Assembly (NCBI RefSeq): GCF_018398315.1
Contig: NZ_JAHBRW010000001.1
Location: forward strand, 1,980,001 to 2,044,000
Direction of reading: 5' to 3'
Origin: Chelatococcus sp. YT9
Lineage (GTDB): Bacteria > Pseudomonadota > Alphaproteobacteria > Rhizobiales > Beijerinckiaceae
Length of the DNA stretch: 64,000 nt
Below are positions 52,298-60,672 of this stretch, piece by piece. The stretch's first letter is position 1, and each line of letters begins with the position of its first letter. Under the pieces are notes generated by a model. It saw nothing but the letters and a program-made list of their open reading frames with translations, ran no database searches and was not told where the DNA came from. The translations under genes and the position numbers were made by a program.

Positions 52298-53692
52298 ATG
52301 GCGCAGGTTCGCCCCACCGGCGAGGCGGCCGTCCGAGAGAGCGCCGATGTGGTCATCATCGGCGCCGGTGCCGCCGGCCTGTGCGCGGCCCTCGCAGCTC
52401 GCGACGCAGGCGCCTCGGTGATCGTGCTGGAGCGCGACGCGGCGCCCTCCGGCAATACCGCGCTGACGCTCGGCATGCTGCCGGGCGCCGGCACCCGTTT
52501 CCAACGCGAGAAGGGCATCGAGGACAGTCCCGAACTCTTCCTCGCAGACATCATGAAGAAGGCCAAGGGCGAGACCGACGAGGCGCTGGCGCGGGCTGTC
52601 GCCGAGGCCTCCGGCCCGGCCGTGGAATGGCTGGTCGACGCTCACGGCGTCAGTTTCGAGCTGCTCGACGATATCCTCTATCCCGGCCATTCCCGCCATC
52701 GCTACCACGTCCCCAAAAGCCGGACAGGCACGGAAATGGAGGAGGGGTTGCTGGCGGCGGCGCGCAAGGCCGGCGCGGTCCTCATCACCTCCGCGACGGT
52801 CGAGACGCTCTATGCCGACAGCGATCGCCGTGTGACGGCCGTGGGCTACCGTGATGCCGAGGGCGCCGAGCAGATCATCGGCTGCCGGGCGCTGGTGCTG
52901 GCCACCGGCGGCTACGGCGCCGACCCCGCTGTCGTTGCCCGGCACATCCCCGAGATGGCCGAGGCCGTCTATTGCGGCCACGACGGCAGCCAGGGCGAAG
53001 CGCTCGACTGGGGCGAGGCTCTCGATGCCGCGACGGCGGATCTCGGCGGCTATCAGGGCCACTGCGTCGCCAACGGCCCGAAGCTGCCGCTGACATGGGC
53101 GCTCGTGATCCGCGGCGGCTTCCAGGTGAACCGCGATGGCGAACGCTTCTCGAACGAGATGAGCGGCTATTCCGAGCAGGCCTCCGCCGTGCTCGCCCAG
53201 CCCGAGGGCACGGCCTGGACGATCTACGACCGGCGCTGCGAGGAGCCGGCGCTCACATTCCAGGATTATCACCGCGTCCTGGAGAGAAACGCCGTCGTTA
53301 CCGCCGAAACCGTGGACGAACTGGCTGACGCCATCGGCGTGCCGCGCGCAGCGCTCAAGGCGCGCTTCGCGGAGGTGGCTGCTTACGCCTCGGGCGAGGC
53401 GCCGGACCCCTTCGGCCGCGACTTCACGGGCAACCCGCCGCTCAAGGCGCCCTATCTCGCGGCGAAAGTGCGGGGCGCGCTCTTTCACACCCAGGGCGGG
53501 CTCGCCGTCGACACCGAGGCGCGCGTGCTCGGCCGCGATGGCGCGCGCCTGCCCAATCTCTTCGCCGCCGGCGGTGCCGCCCGTGGACTCTCAGGCCCCT
53601 CGTCCTGGGGCTATCTCGGGGGCAATGGCCTTCTGACCGCCGTCGTGCTCGGCCGCTTCGCGGGCGCGGGCGCGGCGCGGCTCTCGTCATAA
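52298..53692 (+). CDS. FAD-dependent dehydrogenase (fumarate reductase/tricarballylate dehydrogenase-like), paralog B
   Basis: The 464-residue flavoprotein has the FAD motif VVIIGAGAAGLCAALAARDA and the same architecture as the paralogue at 34791-36209: DILYPGHSRHRYHVPKSR, CGHDGSQGEALDWGEAL and GRDFTGNPPLKAPYLAAKVR, HTQGGLAVDTEARVLGRDG. Likely chemistry is oxidation of a succinate-type substrate. It directly follows the tautomerase fusion by 4 bp and precedes the racemase-fold genes. Confidence 0.87.
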   Translation: MAQVRPTGEAAVRESADVVIIGAGAAGLCAALAARDAGASVIVLERDAAPSGNTALTLGMLPGAGTRFQREKGIEDSPELFLADIMKKAKGETDEALARAVAEASGPAVEWLVDAHGVSFELLDDILYPGHSRHRYHVPKSRTGTEMEEGLLAAARKAGAVLITSATVETLYADSDRRVTAVGYRDAEGAEQIIGCRALVLATGGYGADPAVVARHIPEMAEAVYCGHDGSQGEALDWGEALDAATADLGGYQGHCVANGPKLPLTWALVIRGGFQVNRDGERFSNEMSGYSEQASAVLAQPEGTAWTIYDRRCEEPALTFQDYHRVLERNAVVTAETVDELADAIGVPRAALKARFAEVAAYASGEAPDPFGRDFTGNPPLKAPYLAAKVRGALFHTQGGLAVDTEARVLGRDGARLPNLFAAGGAARGLSGPSSWGYLGGNGLLTAVVLGRFAGAGAARLSS

Positions 53693-53713
53693 TTTCAGGG
53701 AGATCAATCCATC

Positions 53714-54472
53714 ATGGCCAGGGTACTGGTGATCGTGCCGTTTCCGATGGATGCGGGCAATCTCGAAAAGCGCAAGGCGCAGCTCAGCGCCGTGAAGCTC
53801 GGTCCGGATATCGAATTTGACTTCAAGCCGGTGCGTATCGCGCCCGTCAACTACGTCAGCCAGCAGGATTCCGTTCTCGCCGACATCGGAATGCTTGAAG
53901 CTGGGCTTCAGGCCGAGGCCGACGGTTATGACGCAGTCTGCATCGACACCGTCAGCGATTCCGGCATGGCGCAACTACGCTCCGTGCTCAACATCCCTGT
54001 CATAGGCGCGGGCCGCCATGCCATGCTCACCGCCCTGATGCTAGGCGACCGCTTCTCCATCCTCGCGATGTGGGACCGCTGGCGCCATCTCTACGCCAAG
54101 ACTTTGGCCGAGCTCGGCCTTGGCGCCAAATGCGCCTCGGTGCGCTCCGCCGGCTTGCAGCCCAACAACCAGAGCCTGCTCGCCGGCAAGGAGGATGAAT
54201 TCTTCCCCGCGCTCTACGACGCAGCCATGCGCTGTGTGGAGGAGGACGGCGCTGATGTCATCATCCTCGGCTCCACTACCATGCATGAGGCGCATGCCTA
54301 TCTCGCCGAGCGCTTGCCGGTTCCGATCATCAATCCGGGGCCGCTGACCTACCGTCTCGCCGAGACGGCGATCCGGCTGAAGCTCAGCCACAGTCGCATC
54401 ACCTTTCCATCGCCGGCAGCCCCAGCGACCGCGCGCCTTGCCGCCATGGGCGATGCCGCAGCGAGTGTTTGA
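53714..54472 (+). CDS. Asp/Glu/hydantoin racemase-fold protein, catalytic cysteines replaced (A)
   Basis: The 252-residue protein aligns over its full length with hydantoin racemase/maleate isomerase-fold enzymes: N-terminal VLVIVPFPMDAGN, SVLNIPVIGAGRHAM and a C-terminal ADVIILGSTTMHEA. The two catalytic cysteines of the family fall at DTVSDSGM (Thr instead of Cys) and LGSTTM (Ser instead of Cys). Two-base cysteine catalysis is thus impossible, so annotation as racemase would be misleading. A related protein with other substitutions is encoded next. Confidence 0.75.
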   Translation: MARVLVIVPFPMDAGNLEKRKAQLSAVKLGPDIEFDFKPVRIAPVNYVSQQDSVLADIGMLEAGLQAEADGYDAVCIDTVSDSGMAQLRSVLNIPVIGAGRHAMLTALMLGDRFSILAMWDRWRHLYAKTLAELGLGAKCASVRSAGLQPNNQSLLAGKEDEFFPALYDAAMRCVEEDGADVIILGSTTMHEAHAYLAERLPVPIINPGPLTYRLAETAIRLKLSHSRITFPSPAAPATARLAAMGDAAASV

Positions 54473-54482
54473 GGAGAGAGCG

Positions 54483-55163
54483 ATGTCCCGCATCCTGATG
54501 ATTGTCGCCGCCGACCGCGCCGCCCCGCTCAGCGGTGAGGCCGAGGTCGAGCTCCGCGTGGCGCCCGGTATCCCGGCCGCGCCGATCAGCGCGCATGACT
54601 GGGCGCTTGCCGATCTCGCGGTTCTCGCCGCCGGGCAGAACGCCGAGGCGGAAGGCTTCAGCGCAGTCTGTGTCGGCGAGCCCGGTGATTTCGGCGCCAA
54701 CGCGCTGCGTTCCGTGCTCGACATTCCCGTTGTCGCCGCCGGCCGCAGCGCCATGCTCTATGCCCTGACGCTCGGCGCGCGCTTCGGCATCATCGCGCCG
54801 CCGTCCGGCTATACCCGCGCCAAGAAGCTGGCGCAGGAATATGGCCTCAGCCTCCAATGCACTGGCGTGCGCGCCTATGCGGAAACGGCGACCGAGGGCG
54901 CGATCCTCACGGCCGCCAAAATGGCGATCGACGAGGATGGCGCAGAGGTGCTCGTGCTCGGTGAGCCGGTATCTCCGGAAATGAGCGCGCGGCTAGCGTC
55001 GGCGCTTCCTGTGCCACTGGTGGAGCCGGCCTCATTGTCCGTGATGCTGGCGGAAAGCTTTCTTGGTCTCGGTCTTGGCCAAAGCCGCCGCACCTATCCC
55101 GTGCCGCAGGCGCGCAAGCCGGACCTGATCGCAAAGCTCATCGCCGCAGGAGAGGGCGCGTGA
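54483..55163 (+). CDS. Asp/Glu/hydantoin racemase-fold protein, catalytic cysteines replaced (B)
   Basis: The 226-residue protein (ATG at 54483; RBS GAGGAGAG) is a second racemase-fold member, aligned with its neighbour at SVLDIPVVAAGRSAM and AEVLVLGEPVSPEM. Here Glu occupies both positions where the family has cysteine (VGEPGDFG and LGEPV). It is somewhat shorter than protein A. Adjacent genes with complementary loss of catalytic residues suggest a heteromer or binding function. The stop overlaps the next GTG start by 4 bp. Confidence 0.7.
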   Translation: MSRILMIVAADRAAPLSGEAEVELRVAPGIPAAPISAHDWALADLAVLAAGQNAEAEGFSAVCVGEPGDFGANALRSVLDIPVVAAGRSAMLYALTLGARFGIIAPPSGYTRAKKLAQEYGLSLQCTGVRAYAETATEGAILTAAKMAIDEDGAEVLVLGEPVSPEMSARLASALPVPLVEPASLSVMLAESFLGLGLGQSRRTYPVPQARKPDLIAKLIAAGEGA

Positions 55164-56518
55164 CCGGGCTCACAGACCAGCTTCAACCTGTCGCGACCCA
55201 GCCGTCGGACAAGGCAAGGGCGCTCGCCGCGCTTGCCTTGTCGCTGAGACTCGCGGACGTGCCCGCCGGGGTCCTCCATCACGCCAAGCTTATCGTGCGC
55301 GACACGCTGGGTGTCATGCTCGGCGGCTCGCAGCTGCCGGAAATCCGCAATCTGGCGCGCCTCGCACCGATGCTCGCGCCTGGCAAGGCATCGCTCTTCG
55401 GGACAGACCTGACAGCCGCAAGCCACATCGCGGCGCTCGTCAATGGCGCGGGCGGCGTCTCCTTGGAGCTCGACGAGGGTAACCAGTTCGCCGTCAACCA
55501 CCCCGGTGTGCACATCATTCCCGGCCTTTGGGCTTTAGCGGAAGAGGAGGGCGCTTCGGGTGCGGACTTTCTCGAGGCGGTCATCACCGGCTACGAGATT
55601 GCCGTGCGCATCGGCCGCGCCACGAAGCTGCGCGGCCCGGTGCACCCCTTCGGCACCCATGCCATCGTGGGCACAGCGGTCGGCGCCGCGCGGCTGATGG
55701 GCTTCGACGCGGCGATGACGGCGCGCACCATCGAGCTGGCGGCAGGGCTGCCGATCGCCTCCTCGCAGATGGCGGCGAATACCGGCGCCTCGGTGCGCAA
55801 TCTGTTCACCGGCTTCACCAATCACAACGGCTTGCTCGCTCCGCGCTTCGTGCGAGCCGGCTTCTGCGGCGAACCGGGCGCGCTCGCGAGCGTCTTCGGC
55901 GCTATTCTGGGTGAGCGCTTCGAACTCGATGTCGAGCCGCGTTTCACCGAGTTCTTTCTGACGCGCAATTATTTCAAGATCTACGCCTGCAGTCGCTGGA
56001 ACCATGCGCCCATCGAGGCAGCGCGTGACATGCGCGTTACTTACGACCTGAAGCCGTCCGATATCGCGTCCGTAACGGTCCACACCTACGATCCGGCGAC
56101 CCGGCTTGGCGGTAACACGGTTGCGAACGCATATGCGGCGAAGCATTCGATTGCTTTCAACGTGGCCGTGCAGCTCATGCACGGCAGCAATGACGCGGGC
56201 GTTTACACCGACGCCATCGTTCATGATCCCGCGATGGTGGCGCTCATCGAAAAGGTCGGCGTCAAGGAAGACCCTGCTCTGACCGCGCTCCTGCCCGGCG
56301 TCCGGGCGGCACGCGTCGAGATCACGCTCAAGTCTGGCGAAACCTATTCGGCCCGGTCCGACGTACCGATCGGCGGGTTTGACAATCCGCTTCCCGAAGC
56401 GGAGCTTCGTGCCAAGTTCCGTCGCCTCGCTGGCCTCGCCCTTCCGGAGGAGGCGATCGACAGTCTGGAGCGAATGGTCGCCAGCCTGGAGACGGCCGAG
56501 CGGATCGAGGCGATCTGA
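55160..56518 (+). CDS. MmgE/PrpD family protein, paralog B
   Basis: The 452-residue protein, starting at GTG (overlap GTGA), is a second MmgE/PrpD family member. It shares VSLELDEGNQFAVNHPGVHI with paralogue A (45011) and has ITGYEIAVRIGRATKLRGPV and AARDMRVTYDLKPSDIASV. It likely acts on a dicarboxylate with an acidic alpha proton. Its pairing with racemase-fold proteins and the FAD enzyme mirrors the first half of the cluster. Confidence 0.85.
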   Translation: MTGLTDQLQPVATQPSDKARALAALALSLRLADVPAGVLHHAKLIVRDTLGVMLGGSQLPEIRNLARLAPMLAPGKASLFGTDLTAASHIAALVNGAGGVSLELDEGNQFAVNHPGVHIIPGLWALAEEEGASGADFLEAVITGYEIAVRIGRATKLRGPVHPFGTHAIVGTAVGAARLMGFDAAMTARTIELAAGLPIASSQMAANTGASVRNLFTGFTNHNGLLAPRFVRAGFCGEPGALASVFGAILGERFELDVEPRFTEFFLTRNYFKIYACSRWNHAPIEAARDMRVTYDLKPSDIASVTVHTYDPATRLGGNTVANAYAAKHSIAFNVAVQLMHGSNDAGVYTDAIVHDPAMVALIEKVGVKEDPALTALLPGVRAARVEITLKSGETYSARSDVPIGGFDNPLPEAELRAKFRRLAGLALPEEAIDSLERMVASLETAERIEAI

Positions 56519-56654
56519 GGCTTCCGCAAGATGCCCCGCTCGCTGCTGTCCTGCTCCGCTGCCGACGGCGCATCACGCGTGGCTACGCCACCAGGGTTGT
56601 GCGGCGCTGCATGGCGTCGCACCTATGGTGTGAAAGGCAACAGGGAGACGGACC

Positions 56655-57050
56655 ATGGACATCAGAAGGAGCGGGTCTCAACCGTCCGGAAAAGGGCCGG
56701 ACGAGTATTTCACCGGCGCGGTTCGCATCGATCCACTGCTCAGTCCGCCGGAGCCGGCCCGTGTCGCGGGGGCCCTCGTCACCTTCGAGCCCGGGGCGCG
56801 GACGGCTTGGCATACGCATCCGCTGGGACAGACGCTGATTGTCGTGTCCGGCTGTGGCTGGGCCCAACGCGAGGGCGGCCCGATCGAGGAAATTCGCCCG
56901 GGTGACGTGGTCTGGTTCCCGCCCGGCGAAAAGCATTGGCATGGCGCCACGCCAACGACGGCCATGAGCCATATCGCCATCCAGGAGAAGCTCAACGGCT
57001 CGCCTGTGGACTGGATGGAGCATGTCACGGACGCGCAATACCAGAAGTAG
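56655..57050 (+). CDS. Cupin domain protein
   Basis: This 131-residue single-cupin protein has the metal-binding motifs [19 protein letters not shown] and [13 protein letters not shown], which place His/His/Gln(Glu)/His ligands. Family members often accompany carboxymuconolactone decarboxylase-type or quercetinase-like enzymes. It lies 136 bp after the PrpD-like gene, so its membership of the cluster is uncertain. Its own RBS is AGGGAGACGG. Confidence 0.85.
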   Translation: MDIRRSGSQPSGKGPDEYFTGAVRIDPLLSPPEPARVAGALVTFEPGARTAWHTHPLGQTLIVVSGCGWAQREGGPIEEIRPGDVVWFPPGEKHWHGATPTTAMSHIAIQEKLNGSPVDWMEHVTDAQYQK

Positions 57051-57136
57051 CGCCTGATGCTGGTTCCAGGGAAGCGCGGCAAATCAGAGCGAGAGCGAGC
57101 CCGCTCACGGCCAACGCCGGACGATGTGGTGTCCGC

Positions 57137-58117
57137 TCAGAAGCGGTAGGGAAGCAGGCGGTCTCTAGCCGGAACGTCCGACCAGATATCTTCGAGGCTC
57201 GCGAGAACCTCTTGGCCGTAGGCGGTGTAGGGGATTTCCACCGAGACTAGCCAAGGAGCGACCCATTTATTGAGGGGGCTTCCATCGATGCTGACGAGGG
57301 AACAGTCGCGGGGCACGTCGAGCCCGCGTTCGAGGGCACGTCGGCGCACGCCATAGGCGATCTGGTCGCTCACGCAGAGGATCGCGTCCGGCATTTCTTC
57401 CGCAGAGAAGATCTGCTCCGCGGCTTCATAACCGACCTGCAGGTGCGATAGTCCCGCCCCGTCGCCTTGGATCACTGAGGCGGCCGGGCGGCCTCGCTCT
57501 GCCAGCCGATCCAGAAAGCCTGCAACACGGTCCCGCGTCGCGGAGGAGCCATGCCGGGGAAAGGCGACGGCGGGCGCACGCCTTCCGTCGTCGATGAAGC
57601 GATCCGCGACGGCCGCGCCCGCCCCGCGATCGTCGATTCCGACGAAGGGGCTCAGGCCCGAGGGGGCCCGGCGGGTCACGAAAACCATCGGCGCGCCTGC
57701 CGCGGAGAGCTCCGCCAGCCCCTTACTCGGCACAGAGGCAACCATGACGAAACCGCGAACGAGCTGTGCGCGCAATGCTCGCAGGTAGTCGTCCTGAAGG
57801 TCGGCGCGGTCGTGGGTGTCACACAGCATCATGACATAGCCGGCGCTTCGCAGCGCCGCCTCCGTCGATGAAGCGATTGTGGCCATCGCCGGGTTGTCGA
57901 GATTGGCGACGAGCATCCCGACGACCTGGCTCTCACGCCGGCGCAGGGCACGGCCAACGGGGTTCGGCCGATAACCGACGGCTTCGATGGCATCGCGGAC
58001 GCGGGCGACGGTCGCTGCCGATGCCCGGCGCGTTTCGCCGTTCACGATCCGCGAAACCGTGGAGACCGACACGCCCGCCCGCGCGGCGACCGTCGCGAGT
58101 GATACCTCTTCCGGCAT
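57137..58117 (-). CDS. LacI family transcriptional repressor of the alpha-glucoside-type system
   Basis: The 326-residue protein has the LacI helix-turn-helix (SLATVAARAGVSVSTVSRIV) and sugar-binding core (DAILCVSDQIAYGVRRRA, LVSIDGSPLNKWVAPWL). It diverges from the binding-protein gene, and a perfect palindrome lies 79-98 bp before its start. Regulation of the ABC transporter and GH31 gene by this protein is very likely. Confidence 0.92.
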   Translation of the reverse strand: MPEEVSLATVAARAGVSVSTVSRIVNGETRRASAATVARVRDAIEAVGYRPNPVGRALRRRESQVVGMLVANLDNPAMATIASSTEAALRSAGYVMMLCDTHDRADLQDDYLRALRAQLVRGFVMVASVPSKGLAELSAAGAPMVFVTRRAPSGLSPFVGIDDRGAGAAVADRFIDDGRRAPAVAFPRHGSSATRDRVAGFLDRLAERGRPAASVIQGDGAGLSHLQVGYEAAEQIFSAEEMPDAILCVSDQIAYGVRRRALERGLDVPRDCSLVSIDGSPLNKWVAPWLVSVEIPYTAYGQEVLASLEDIWSDVPARDRLLPYRF

Positions 58118-58187
58118 TATCCTCCTCGAATCTCTGGAATCCGTTGTTTCATCCGAGCCGGTGCTTGTCGAGTGCGTAGACGAGGCA

Positions 58188-58193
58188 TTGACA
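58188..58193 (+). promoter_or_regulatory. -35 hexamer TTGACA of the binding-protein operon
   Basis: A consensus -35 hexamer lies just upstream of the operator at 58196-58215. The matching -10 (around 58211-58216) is weak. The palindrome fills the spacer, so repressor binding would block RNA polymerase. Confidence 0.5.
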
Positions 58194-58195
58194 GT

Positions 58196-58215
58196 TTTGG
58201 CAAACGTTTGCCAAA
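58196..58215. promoter_or_regulatory. LacI-family operator, perfect 20-bp palindrome
   Basis: TTTGGCAAACGTTTGCCAAA is perfectly palindromic, centred on CG, and contains the TGGCAAACGTTTGCCA core typical of LacI-family sites. It lies between the repressor and the binding-protein gene. Confidence 0.82.
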
Positions 58216-58339
58216 TGGCGATAAGGGGCCAAACACGGCCCGAAGCACTTGCTCATTCGGCCCGCATTCTGGCCGGCGTGCGTGAGCAGCTTCAACGGCG
58301 ACGGTCGCCGCGCCGAACGGCACAGGGAGGAAAACGACC

Positions 58340-59620
58340 ATGCGCTTCATCACATCGCTCACATTGGCATTATTGTCGGCCGCGGCTGTCGTTGGGCCGG
58401 CGCAGGCGCAGACCGCGACCATCCGCATGACTTGGTATTCGGATGGCAACGAAGGCGAGGTGATCTCCGATCTGCTCAAGCGCTTCGAAGAGCAGAACAA
58501 GGACATCAAGGTCGTTCTCGACCAGGTTCCGTTCAAGGCGATCAACGAGACGCTGCCGGTGCAGGTGGCTTCCGGGCAAGGGCCTGACATCGCTCGCGTC
58601 GTCGATATGGGCGGCCTGTCGCGCTACTATCTTGACATGCGCCCGTATCTGAAGGACGCCGCCTATTGGGACCAGAATTTCGGGCCCTTCCTGGAGTGGA
58701 TGCGCCCCGCGGGCGATACGCAGTCCATCCCCGGTTTCATGACGCAGCTCACCGTCACCGGCCCGTTCGTCAACAAGACGCTGTTTGATCAAGCGCAGGT
58801 GCCCATGCCCGGCGACAAGGCAACCTGGGAGGATTGGGCCAAGGCGACGAAGGACGTGGCCGCGAAGGTGCAGGTGCCGTTCCCGATCGCGCTGGACCGG
58901 TCTGGCCACCGCTTCTACTCGCTGGCGATGTCGCAGGGCACCAAGGTCTTCGGCAGCAACGGCGAGCCCGAGGTGGTGGACGAGGGCTTCAAGCGTGCAG
59001 CCCAGCTCGTCTATGACTGGCACGCCTCCGGTGTGATGTCGAAGGAGCTGTGGGGCTCGGTCTCTGGCACGGCCTATCGCGGCGCCAACGACGAGTTCAA
59101 GAACGCCCAGGTCGTGATGTACCTGTCCGGCTCCTGGCAGACGAGCCAGTTCGACAAGACCGTCGGCGACGCCTTCGACTGGGTTGTGGTGCCAAATCCG
59201 TGCGGGCCGGGCGGATGCAGCAGCATGCCAGGCGGGGCCGGACTGGTGGCTTTCAAGACGACCCAGCACCCCAAGGAAGTCGCCCGGCTGATGGACTATC
59301 TGGCGAGCGAGCCGGTCCTGTCGGAGTTCTATTCGCGCACGCTGTTCGTCCCCGGCCATCTCGGGCTGGCGAAGAAGGGCGTCGCGTATCCCTCCGCGAG
59401 CCCGCAGGCCGCGGCGGCGTTGAAGACCTTCACCAAGAGCGCCAGCGAGATCTCGCCGCTTGCCTATCGGACGCAGGGCTATATCCATAGCCGCATCATC
59501 TTCAATGCGGTGATCAGCCGGCTGGGCCAGGCCATCGCCGGCGAAACGACGCTCGACGAGGCCTACAAGCGCATCACGGCCGATGTCGCGCAGCAGATCG
59601 CCGAACGGACGAAGAAGTAA
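58340..59620 (+). CDS. Extracellular solute-binding protein of a carbohydrate ABC transporter
   Basis: The 426-residue periplasmic protein has a signal peptide (MRFITSLTLALLSAAAVVG then PAQA). The mature part has the type 2 binding-protein fold of maltose/glycerol-3-phosphate/oligosaccharide transporters: IRMTWYSDGNEGEVISDLLK, GQGPDIARVVDMGGLSRYYL and SSMPGGAGLVAFKTTQHPKE. RBS AGGGAGGAAAA. It is the first gene of the operon with two permeases, an ATPase and a GH31 enzyme, so alpha-glucoside-type oligosaccharides are plausible substrates. Confidence 0.92.
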   Translation: MRFITSLTLALLSAAAVVGPAQAQTATIRMTWYSDGNEGEVISDLLKRFEEQNKDIKVVLDQVPFKAINETLPVQVASGQGPDIARVVDMGGLSRYYLDMRPYLKDAAYWDQNFGPFLEWMRPAGDTQSIPGFMTQLTVTGPFVNKTLFDQAQVPMPGDKATWEDWAKATKDVAAKVQVPFPIALDRSGHRFYSLAMSQGTKVFGSNGEPEVVDEGFKRAAQLVYDWHASGVMSKELWGSVSGTAYRGANDEFKNAQVVMYLSGSWQTSQFDKTVGDAFDWVVVPNPCGPGGCSSMPGGAGLVAFKTTQHPKEVARLMDYLASEPVLSEFYSRTLFVPGHLGLAKKGVAYPSASPQAAAALKTFTKSASEISPLAYRTQGYIHSRIIFNAVISRLGQAIAGETTLDEAYKRITADVAQQIAERTKK

Positions 59621-59630
59621 TAGCGGCGTG

Positions 59631-60671
59631 ATGGCGGAGACTTCCACGCCCTCCGGGGAAAGGGACGGGCTGCGCGGCCGTGCCATGACGGCGCTCGGCG
59701 CGGTTGCGGGCGCCCTCGCCGCGTTGCCCCTGCGCCTCCTCGACGGGCCGATGAAGGCATGCCAGCGCCTCATCGGCGCGGGGCGCATGCCCTATGTCTT
59801 CCTCATCCCGAATTTCGTCTTCTTCGGCCTGTTCGTCTTCCTGCCGATCGCGATCAACGTGGTGTTCTCGGTCACCGGCGGCCCGGCGCTCTTTCCCTCC
59901 GAGCGGCCTTATGTCGGTGCCGGGCAATACGCTTATCTCTTCGACTGCGGCTCCTATCTCGACCCGAACACCTGTCGCGAGGATCACTTCTGGCGCGGCG
60001 TCGCCAATACGGCGAAATTCGTCGTGTTCCAGGTCTCGGCGATGGTGCTGTTTTCCCTGATCACCGCTCTCGTGCTCAACATGAAGATCAGGGGGCGCGG
60101 CTTTTTTCGCGCCGTGTATTTCTTTCCCGTCCTGCTGTCGCCGGTGGTCGTCGCGCTGATATGGAAATGGATCCTGCAGCGCGACGGGCTCCTCAATGCG
60201 GCGATCACCACGCTCGGCGGGGAGAAGATCCTGTTCTTCATCGACCCGAGCTGGGCGATGTTCTGGGCCGTCTTCGTGTCGGTCTGGGCCCATATGGGCT
60301 TCTATACACTGATATTGCTGGCCGGCCTCCAGGCGATACCGTCGGATCTCTATGAAGCGGCCGAGATGGATGCGACGCCCCGCTGGCGCGTCTTCCGCCG
60401 CATCACCCTGCCGCTGTTGTGGCCGAACATGATCGTCGTGATCGTGCTCGCGCTCATCAAGGGCGTGCAGACCTTCGACGAGGTTTTCGTCCTCACCGGC
60501 GGCGGGCCCGGTACGGCAACCCTCATGGTCGTGCAATACATCTACGAAACGGCCTTTTCCAACCAGGTCCAGAATTTCGGCCTCGCGGCGGCGGCCTCGG
60601 TCGTGCTCGGCCTCGTGCTGTTCCTGCTGACCCTGGCGCAACTCGTCCTGGCGCGGCGGAAGGAGAGCTGA
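59631..60671 (+). CDS. Carbohydrate ABC transporter permease (MalF/UgpA-like)
   Basis: From the ATG at 59631, the 346-residue permease has an unusually long hydrophilic N-terminal segment of about 60 residues, then about six to seven transmembrane helices. The EAA coupling motif is EAAEMDATPRWRVFRRITLP. A periplasmic loop contains two cysteines (CGSYLDPNTCREDHF). It pairs with the next permease. Confidence 0.91.
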   Translation: MAETSTPSGERDGLRGRAMTALGAVAGALAALPLRLLDGPMKACQRLIGAGRMPYVFLIPNFVFFGLFVFLPIAINVVFSVTGGPALFPSERPYVGAGQYAYLFDCGSYLDPNTCREDHFWRGVANTAKFVVFQVSAMVLFSLITALVLNMKIRGRGFFRAVYFFPVLLSPVVVALIWKWILQRDGLLNAAITTLGGEKILFFIDPSWAMFWAVFVSVWAHMGFYTLILLAGLQAIPSDLYEAAEMDATPRWRVFRRITLPLLWPNMIVVIVLALIKGVQTFDEVFVLTGGGPGTATLMVVQYIYETAFSNQVQNFGLAAAASVVLGLVLFLLTLAQLVLARRKES

Positions 60672-60672
60672 G

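Noticed and set aside
53714-55163. Annotating the pair as hydantoin or aspartate racemases
   Set aside because: Both lack both catalytic cysteines in my alignment.
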